Shown here: in pieces, positions 5,708 through 10,970 of the stretch
Numbering within the stretch: position 1 is the stretch's first letter
How the letters are laid out: every line of letters begins with the position of its first letter
DNA from: JBOGVA01 sp050692195
Lineage (GTDB): Bacteria > Actinomycetota > UBA4738
Assembly: GCA_050692195.1 (NCBI GenBank)
Contig: JBOGVA010000100.1
Coordinates: forward strand, 1 to 10,970
Direction: 5' to 3'
DNA: 10,970 bases
Translations under genes and position numbers: made by a program
The notes under the pieces: model-generated
Told to the model about the DNA's origin: nothing
What the model saw: the letters and a program-made list of their open reading frames with translations, nothing else
The model's database searches: none

Positions 5708-6566
5708 CCGGGCCGGCCCGGTATCCTCCGAGATGCGCGAGGGTTCCCGCGGCCCGCGATTCCGGGGCTCCTTCTGGCTCAAGGTCCTGCTGGCCTTCGG
5801 GGGAGCCGCCCTGGTCGCAGCGCTCCTGCGCGGGGCGGCAGATGGCGGGCAGGCCCCTCCCCTACGCACTCTGCTGCTGACGGGATCGCTGATCACGCTG
5901 ATCACCACGGTCGGGTTGTACGCGGGCCTCCGGATGGACCTTGGCCTGCCCGCCCGGGTGGCCATCTATGCCGGGAGCTACAACGCGCTGGTGGTCCTGG
6001 TGAAGTTCGTCCTGGCTCCTCGGGCGCTCTATGAGGTCAACCGGACGGTGGCGCTCACTTCGTTCGCGCCGCTGAGCGGCACGCTCGGCGCCGTGCTGAC
6101 GGCCAGCTTCGTGCTGCTGCTCTACCTCGCCGCCTATTGGGTGATCTACCGGATCTGCCGGCGCAGGATCGAGGGCCTGGTCCGAGCCGACGCACGGGAG
6201 CGACCGAAGAGAGCGCGGCGCATCGTCCTTCCCGTGGTGGCCGGGGCCGTGGTGTTGTCCGGCACTGGAGGGGCAGCCCTGCTGATCCCCCTGGCCCTGG
6301 TGTCCAGCGGCGGAGAGTACCTCGACTTCGTGTTCTCCTCCGCCGTCTCGGCGCTGATCGGGCTGGCGCTCGCGGGGGCGAGCGCCCTGGCTTTCCTGGC
6401 CTTTCGCTCCGTGGCCGAGCGGGCGCAGATCCTTGGCGACGCGGCGGTGCTCGTCTCCTTCTTCTGGGTGGGCCTGCTCTTCCTGGCCCTCTACCACGCG
6501 CTCTGGGTCGTGTACATCCTGGTCCTCACGTCGATCTGGCCGCTTCGGGTGGTCGTCCCCAAGTGA
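5700..6566 (+). CDS. Unrecognised multi-pass membrane protein
   Basis: 288 residues if started at GTG 5700, which overlaps the last 8 bases of the aconitase gene. ATG 5733 (residue 12) is an alternative start, preceded by TATCCT five bases upstream, and neither start has a clear Shine-Dalgarno. About seven hydrophobic segments are visible: near 26-43, 57-77, 85-106, 126-150, 173-201, 211-236 and 245-280. A basic cytoplasmic-looking loop lies at 151-174 (RICRRRIEGL...ERPKRARR). I find no catalytic motif and do not recognise the family. The stop codon overlaps the start of the UbiA-type gene as GTGA, so the two are probably translated together. That suggests a function tied to the prenyltransferase, such as a partner subunit or transporter for a prenylated lipid. 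This is inference from gene order only. Confidence 0.8.
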   Translation: MADRAGPVSSEMREGSRGPRFRGSFWLKVLLAFGGAALVAALLRGAADGGQAPPLRTLLLTGSLITLITTVGLYAGLRMDLGLPARVAIYAGSYNALVVLVKFVLAPRALYEVNRTVALTSFAPLSGTLGAVLTASFVLLLYLAAYWVIYRICRRRIEGLVRADARERPKRARRIVLPVVAGAVVLSGTGGAALLIPLALVSSGGEYLDFVFSSAVSALIGLALAGASALAFLAFRSVAERAQILGDAAVLVSFFWVGLLFLALYHALWVVYILVLTSIWPLRVVVPK

Positions 6567-7549
6567 TCCAGCACCTGTTGCGGCTGTACCTCCGGATGCT
6601 CCGCTACCGCGTCGCCGCGATGATCTGGATGTTCATGCTGCTGGCCTCGGCCTATCACGGCGGGCTCCAAAGCTTCCGCTGGGCATATCTGTGGGCCACC
6701 ATTGCGCTGGCCTCGAGCTACGTCGCCGCCACCACAGTCAACGACGTGGCCGACCGGGAGATCGACACGGTCAACCATCCACTGGACCGAGGCCGACCGC
6801 TGGTCAGTGGGGAGGCAACCGAGCGGGACCTCTACCTCGTGCACGTCCTCGCTGCCGGTGCGGCGCTCGGCTCGGCGACAACGATCGGACCGGCAGGTCT
6901 CGCATTGGTGGCCCTTTCGCTGGCGATCGGCCTCGGCTACTCACTGGGTCCCGTCCGCCTGTCTCACCGGACCTACCTGGCGCCCCTGATGCTGGCCGTC
7001 GCCTACGTGGTGATCCCTTACTCGCTGGGCATCGTGGCCGCCGGGGCTTCGCCCTCCGGGAAGGATGCCCTGTTCGGCGGCGCCCTCTTCGCCCTTTTCC
7101 TGGCGAGGATCAACCTCAAGGACTTCCGTGACCGTGAGGGGGACGCTCGGTACGGCCGGCCCACTCTGCTGTTGCGCTTCGGCAAGTCCATCGCCTGCTT
7201 CGTGAGCCTGGCGGCACTGGCTGCCGGCGACGCCCTTCTGCTGGCCGCCCTCAACCCTCCGACGGCCCTCGTTGTGCTGATCGAGGTCTTCGTGGCCGGG
7301 ATCGGCTGGATGCTCTACGTGCTCTGGCGATCCGACGAAGCGAGGGGCGAGCAGGTGGCCATCGGGATCGGGGCCAAGATGGGAAACGGCCTGCTGATCA
7401 CCGTGCTCGCTTGGCTGATCCTCGCCGGGCTGGGGGCAACCTTGCGAGATCGTCTGGTCCTGGCCGTGACCCTGACGGCGCTGTTCGCCTTCGCCTCTTG
7501 GGCGTTGGTGACCCGCCCCGACGATGTGGTCGTCGGCTACAAGGGCTGA
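6563..7549 (+). CDS. UbiA-family prenyltransferase
   Basis: 328 residues from GTG 6563, which overlaps the preceding stop in GTGA. The frame is open further upstream (from 6137), but that part is the out-of-frame shadow of the membrane protein gene. UbiA enzymes are multi-helix membrane proteins that move a prenyl chain from its diphosphate to an aromatic or lipid acceptor. The first Asp-rich motif is NDVADREID (60-68), followed by NHPLDRGRPLVSGE. The second is DFRDREGD (187-194), followed by RYGRPTLLLRFG. Both Mg-diphosphate binding motifs are therefore intact, and about eight or nine hydrophobic segments surround them. The acceptor cannot be told from sequence: menaquinone precursor, haem, a carotenoid or archaeal-like lipid step, or a polyprenyl phosphate are all possible. 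Its closest context clue is the coupled upstream membrane protein. Confidence 0.88.
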   Translation: MIQHLLRLYLRMLRYRVAAMIWMFMLLASAYHGGLQSFRWAYLWATIALASSYVAATTVNDVADREIDTVNHPLDRGRPLVSGEATERDLYLVHVLAAGAALGSATTIGPAGLALVALSLAIGLGYSLGPVRLSHRTYLAPLMLAVAYVVIPYSLGIVAAGASPSGKDALFGGALFALFLARINLKDFRDREGDARYGRPTLLLRFGKSIACFVSLAALAAGDALLLAALNPPTALVVLIEVFVAGIGWMLYVLWRSDEARGEQVAIGIGAKMGNGLLITVLAWLILAGLGATLRDRLVLAVTLTALFAFASWALVTRPDDVVVGYKG

Positions 7550-7604
7550 CCGCCCTCGCCGCCGATATCGCGCGTTCTCGCCCGGCCTGACGCTCTTGGT
7601 TCGC

Positions 7605-7610
7605 TACACT
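7605..7610 (+). promoter_or_regulatory. Predicted -10 box of the cyanophycin operon (leaderless)
   Basis: TACACT lies eight bases before ATG 7619, and there is no Shine-Dalgarno between the box and the start codon, which fits a leaderless transcript starting at or near the A of ATG. It sits in the 69-base gap after the UbiA-type gene, suggesting that cphB-cphA are transcribed separately from the aconitase run. No good -35 hexamer is visible. Confidence 0.5.
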
Positions 7611-7618
7611 GGCTCGAA

Positions 7619-8611
7619 ATGACCGATCTCCGGCCCGTTGACCATGCGAAGCCGCAGCCCAAGGGCGGTGGCCCCGGCCCGGTCATGGTCATCGGTGGAG
7701 CCGAGGACAAGCTGAAGGACAGGTTGATCCTGTCCCGGTTCCTCGAGCTCGCCGGGGGCGCGGAAGCTCGGATCGTGGTGATCGGCACCGCCTCCAGCCT
7801 GGGTGAAGTAGCCACGGACCTTTACCGCGAGCTCTTCGACCACATCGGGTGCACCCACGTGATCGGCCTCCGCCCGCTCACCCGCGAGGAGGCCAACGAT
7901 CCTGCGGCCGAGACGGCGGTCCGCGGCGCTACGGGGGTCTTCCTGACCGGAGGCAACCAGCTCCGCCTGGCCTCGGTGGTAGGAGGCACGAAGCTGGGGG
8001 CAGCGCTGCTGGAGGCGCACGAGCGAGGGGTCGTCGTGGCCGGGACCTCGGCGGGCGCCAGCGCGGTCAGCACACACATGGTCGCCTTCGGGGCCTCCGG
8101 CGCAACCCCCAAGCACCGCATGGCCCAGATCTCCGCCGGGCTGGGACTGCTGAAGGGAGTGGTGGTGGACCAGCACTTCGAGCAGCGCACCCGCCTTGGC
8201 AGGCTCCTGTCTGTTGTCTCCCAGTCCCCGTCTCTCGTCGGCCTCGGGCTGGACGAAGACACAGCGGCCATCGTCCACTCCGACCAGACCATCGAGGTCA
8301 TCGGTAAGGGCGCCGTCACCATCGTCGACGGCTCCCAGGTGATCACAGACTCGTTCCACACGAAGGGCCACCGGCCGATGATGGTCTCGGGGGCGATCCT
8401 TCACTCCCTGCCCGCCGGGTACCGGTTCGATCTCCGGACGAGATCCCTGATACCCCCGCCGGCGGATCTCGGGGGGCCGAAGGAGCAGGTCACGGAGTCC
8501 GCCCGGAGGCGTCTGCGGCGGCTGGCGCGCCAGATCGCCTCGGAGGGGGCCAGTACCTACTCGGTGGAACGCCGCAAGCGCCGGAAACAGCAGCGCGAGG
8601 CGTCGGAGTGA
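7619..8611 (+). CDS. cphB: Cyanophycinase
   Basis: 330 residues. A serine peptidase of family S51 that cuts cyanophycin (multi-L-arginyl-poly-L-aspartate) into beta-Asp-Arg dipeptides. The core starts with PVMVIGGAEDK (21-31). The nucleophile is Ser144 in the elbow AGTSAGASA (141-149). GVFLTGGNQLRL (106-117) and DQHFEQRTRLGRL (184-196), which carries the likely catalytic His186, are typical of the family, as is GLGLDEDTA (208-216). There is no signal peptide, so it should act in the cytoplasm, unlike secreted CphE-type enzymes. It is longer than the roughly 270-residue cyanobacterial enzyme because of a 20-residue leader and a very basic C-terminal tail (RRRLRRLAR near 297-305, RRKRRKQQR near 318-326). 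It lies 7 bases before cphA. Confidence 0.94.
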   Translation: MTDLRPVDHAKPQPKGGGPGPVMVIGGAEDKLKDRLILSRFLELAGGAEARIVVIGTASSLGEVATDLYRELFDHIGCTHVIGLRPLTREEANDPAAETAVRGATGVFLTGGNQLRLASVVGGTKLGAALLEAHERGVVVAGTSAGASAVSTHMVAFGASGATPKHRMAQISAGLGLLKGVVVDQHFEQRTRLGRLLSVVSQSPSLVGLGLDEDTAAIVHSDQTIEVIGKGAVTIVDGSQVITDSFHTKGHRPMMVSGAILHSLPAGYRFDLRTRSLIPPPADLGGPKEQVTESARRRLRRLARQIASEGASTYSVERRKRRKQQREASE

Positions 8612-8615
8612 GGGG
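8610..8615 (+). promoter_or_regulatory. Ribosome binding site of cphA
   Basis: GAGGGG overlaps the cphB stop codon and ends three bases before GTG 8619. The spacing is short, but it is the only Shine-Dalgarno-like sequence near the start, and no other in-frame ATG, GTG or TTG precedes the conserved RGPNYWS motif by a sensible distance. Confidence 0.5.
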
Positions 8616-8618
8616 AAC

Positions 8619-10970
8619 GTGAGCGCGTCGAGGACGCGGGCCGGTTCCGACCGTCGCCGAGCAAGGCAGCAACCCGCTTCCGAGAAGCCCCCGGCCAAGC
8701 CGGACCTTCGGGTCCTGGAGACGCAAGTGCTTCGAGGCCCGAACTACTGGTCCTACGAACCGGCCATCCGGATGCTCGTGGACCTGGGGTCGCTGGAGCA
8801 CTGGCCGTCGAACACCCTGGAGGCGTTCAACGAAGCTCTCCTCGAGCTGCTCCCGGGACTCAGGGAACACACCTGCTCCCTGGGTCGGGCCGGCGGCTTC
8901 GTCGAGCGACTGACCGAGGGAACCTGGCTGGGCCATGTGGCCGAGCACGTGGCGCTGGAGCTCCAGCGGGAGGCCGGCGCTCACATCCCGCGGGGCAAGA
9001 CCAGGAGCGCCGGACAGCCCGGCCGGTACAACGTCATCTTCGGCTACTGGGAGGAACGCGTCGGAGTGGCCGCCGGCAAGCTGGCCGTGCGGCTCGTCAA
9101 CCATCTGGTGGAGCCAGAACCGGCGTTCGACTTCCTCGTCGAGCTGGAGAACCTGATCCGGCTGGCGGAGCGGGTGGCGTTCGGGCCGTCCACGCAGGCC
9201 GTCCTGGACGAGGCAGTGAGCAGGGACATCCCCTACATCCGCCTGAACGAGCAGTCGCTGCTCCAGCTCGGTCAGGGCAAGTACCAGAAGCGCATTCGGG
9301 CCACCATGACGTCCATGACCGCCGCTCTCGCCGTGGACATCGCCGGCGACAAGAAGCTCACGACCCGCTTGCTCGCGGCGGCTGGCCTCCCCGTCCCTCG
9401 GAGCGAGATCGTGCAGTCGGAGGACGAGGCGGTCGCGGCGGCCCGGCGCATGGGGTACCCGGTCGTGACCAAGCCCATCGACGGGAACCACGGGCGTGGG
9501 GTCGGCCTGGACCTACGCGATGAGCGGGCCGTGCGAGCCGGGTACCAGCGGGCGCTCCAGGAGGCGCGGCGGAAGACCGTCCTGGTCGAGAGCTTCGTCT
9601 CGGGGAACGACTACAGGGTGCTGGTGATCGGCGGCCACATGGTGGCGGTGGCCCAGCGGGTCCCCGCGCACGTGGTCGGGGACGGGCAGCATACCCTCCG
9701 CGAGCTGGTGGAGATCACGAACGCCGACCCCCGACGGGGTATCGGCCACGAGAAGGTCCTAACCCGCATAAGGCTCGACGAAGAGGCCCTGGCTCTGATC
9801 GAGAGTCAGGGCTACGAGCTGGACGAGGTCCCACCGAAGGACGCCTTCGTCAAGCTCGCCGCCACCGGCAACATGTCGACCGGAGGGATCTCCATCGATC
9901 GAACCTGGGAGGCCCACGAGGACAACGTCGAGATCGCCGAGGAGGCCGCCCGGGTGGTCGGGCTGGACGTGGCGGGGATCGACTTCCTTACGCCGGACAT
10001 ATCGCAGCCGGTGCGGGAGACGGGCGGGGCCATCGTCGAGGTGAACGCTGCCCCCGGGTTCCGTATGCACACGCATCCCACCGAAGGCGAGCCCCAGTAC
10101 GTGGCAAAGCCCGTGATCGACCTGCTCTTCCCGCCGGGCACTCCGTCGCGGATCCCGATCGTCGCCGTGACCGGGTCGAACGGGAAGACCACGACCGTGA
10201 GGATGATCTCCCACATCTTCAGGGGCATGGGCCACAAGGTGGGGGTGACCTCCACGGACGGCATCTACATCGACGAGCGCCTGGTGAAGCGGGCCGACGC
10301 CAGCGGTCCGAAGTCGGCGCTCATGGTCCTGCAGAACCCGCGCGTCGACTTCGCCGTGTTCGAGGTGGCTCGCGGCGGGATCCTTCGCGAGGGCCTGGGG
10401 TACGGCCGGAACGACGTGGCGGTCGTCACCAACGTCACCGGCGACCACCTGGGCCTGAGGGAGGTCCACTCGATCAAGCAGCTCGCCGCGGTAAAACGGG
10501 TGATCGTGGAAGCCGTTCCTAGGAGCGGGTACGCCGTCCTGAACGCCGATGACGAGCTCGTGGTCGAGATGCGGAAGCACTGCTCCGGCTCGGTCATCCT
10601 GTTCTCGATGAACGAGGACAACGAGTTGGTCGAGCGGTGGGTCCGTCGCGGAGGAAAGGCCGTCACCCTTCAGAAGGGGGCGCGAGGGGAGATGATGGTC
10701 ATCCGCGAGGGGCGGCGGACCATGCCGATCGGCTGGGTCCACCAGCTCCCCGCCACCTTCGAGGGGCGGGCCCGGATGATGGTGGCCAACGCGCTAGCCG
10801 CTGCCGCGGCCGCGCACGCCGCCGGCGCCCACCTGCACGACATCCGTCAGGGCCTCCGCTCGTTCACGACCTCGATCTACCAGGCGCCCGGCCGGCTGAA
10901 CGTCTTCGAGCTGAACGGCGTGAAGGTGATCCTCGACTACGCCCACAACGCGGCCGGTCTGCGCACCCTC
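8619..10970 (+). CDS. cphA: Cyanophycin synthetase (3' end outside window)
   Basis: 784 codons, open to the window edge. The family is usually near 870-900 residues, so roughly 100-150 are missing. It builds cyanophycin from ATP, Asp and Arg: the ATP-grasp domain adds Asp to the backbone and the Mur-ligase-like domain adds Arg to the side chain. N-terminal domain: RVLETQVLRGPNYWS (31-45). ATP-grasp: DKKLTTRLLAAAGLPVP (244-260), Gly-rich KPIDGNHGRGVGLDL (285-299), metal-binding EVNAAPGFRMHTHPTEG (474-490). Mur-like domain: P-loop TGSNGKTTT (518-526), FEVARGGILREGLGYG (581-596), NVTGDHLGLR (605-614), DYAHN (773-777). All key motifs are present, so I expect activity. The first 30 residues are an unusual Arg/Pro-rich extension (DRRRARQQPASEKPPAKP). 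Its start, GTG 8619, follows cphB by 7 bases, so the two genes form one operon. Confidence 0.95.
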   Translation, partial: MSASRTRAGSDRRRARQQPASEKPPAKPDLRVLETQVLRGPNYWSYEPAIRMLVDLGSLEHWPSNTLEAFNEALLELLPGLREHTCSLGRAGGFVERLTEGTWLGHVAEHVALELQREAGAHIPRGKTRSAGQPGRYNVIFGYWEERVGVAAGKLAVRLVNHLVEPEPAFDFLVELENLIRLAERVAFGPSTQAVLDEAVSRDIPYIRLNEQSLLQLGQGKYQKRIRATMTSMTAALAVDIAGDKKLTTRLLAAAGLPVPRSEIVQSEDEAVAAARRMGYPVVTKPIDGNHGRGVGLDLRDERAVRAGYQRALQEARRKTVLVESFVSGNDYRVLVIGGHMVAVAQRVPAHVVGDGQHTLRELVEITNADPRRGIGHEKVLTRIRLDEEALALIESQGYELDEVPPKDAFVKLAATGNMSTGGISIDRTWEAHEDNVEIAEEAARVVGLDVAGIDFLTPDISQPVRETGGAIVEVNAAPGFRMHTHPTEGEPQYVAKPVIDLLFPPGTPSRIPIVAVTGSNGKTTTVRMISHIFRGMGHKVGVTSTDGIYIDERLVKRADASGPKSALMVLQNPRVDFAVFEVARGGILREGLGYGRNDVAVVTNVTGDHLGLREVHSIKQLAAVKRVIVEAVPRSGYAVLNADDELVVEMRKHCSGSVILFSMNEDNELVERWVRRGGKAVTLQKGARGEMMVIREGRRTMPIGWVHQLPATFEGRARMMVANALAAAAAAHAAGAHLHDIRQGLRSFTTSIYQAPGRLNVFELNGVKVILDYAHNAAGLRTL

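Noticed and set aside
4840..5880. 346-codon + frame overlapping the aconitase and membrane-protein genes
   Set aside because: Arg/Gly/Pro-rich out-of-frame translation with no recognisable motif. Both underlying genes are well supported.
6137..6562. N-terminal 142-codon extension of the UbiA-type frame
   Set aside because: It is the out-of-frame shadow of the membrane protein gene. Homology-like hydrophobic sequence begins only at GTG 6563.
7542..7556. AGGGC/GCCCT 5-bp hairpin at the end of the UbiA-type gene
   Set aside because: Stem is too short and contains the stop codon in its loop, with no U-tract. Expected by chance in GC-rich DNA, so not called as a terminator.
7604..8698. 364-codon minus-strand frame across cphB
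   Set aside because: Composition is shadow-like, and the + strand carries all cyanophycinase motifs, including GTSAGAS.
8490..10742. Two long minus-strand frames (8490-9491 and 9759-10742) opposite cphA
   Set aside because: They lie under a continuous, motif-complete CphA frame and show His/Asp/Gly-rich shadow composition.

Overview
This window looks like chromosomal DNA from a high-GC, non-photosynthetic bacterium, most likely an actinobacterium (Actinomycetota) or a close environmental relative. The signs are G/C-ending codons in most genes, frequent GTG starts, at least two starts that look leaderless (a TANNNT box 6-8 bases before the start codon with no Shine-Dalgarno), a DUF5317 membrane protein and an Aquifex-type aconitase. 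The lineage is inferred and was not tested.

Layout. (1) 1-3056: two related NarX/HPK7-type histidine kinases in tandem on the + strand, the first cut by the window edge. They are separated by 443 bases that hold a perfect 14-bp hairpin, further small dyads, an operator-like palindrome and a perfect 18-bp tandem repeat just before the second start codon. This part is lower in GC. The compositional break falls inside the second kinase, roughly between its membrane sensor and its catalytic core. No response regulator is present. (2) 2983-3618 (minus): a DUF5317 membrane protein that converges on, and overlaps, the disordered tail of kinase 2. (3) 3773-7549 (+): a tightly packed run of an aconitase-family enzyme, an unrecognised multi-pass membrane protein (8-base overlap) and a UbiA-type prenyltransferase (GTGA overlap). 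(4) 7619-10970 (+): cyanophycinase (cphB) and cyanophycin synthetase (cphA, cut by the right edge), 7 bases apart, apparently from their own leaderless promoter.

How they work together. CphA polymerises Asp and Arg into the nitrogen-storage polymer cyanophycin. CphB releases beta-Asp-Arg dipeptides from it, so this pair is a complete make-and-break module. The membrane protein and UbiA protein are probably co-translated and may act together in lipid or quinone prenylation. The kinases probably sense a membrane or lipophilic signal through a shared multi-pass N-terminal domain.

The observation most worth checking is the aconitase homologue. It keeps most substrate-binding motifs, but one of the three Fe-S cluster cysteines is Ser (residue 297) and the TDHI motif that carries a catalytic Asp reads TGSM. 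I did not find a clearly new defence or mobile system.
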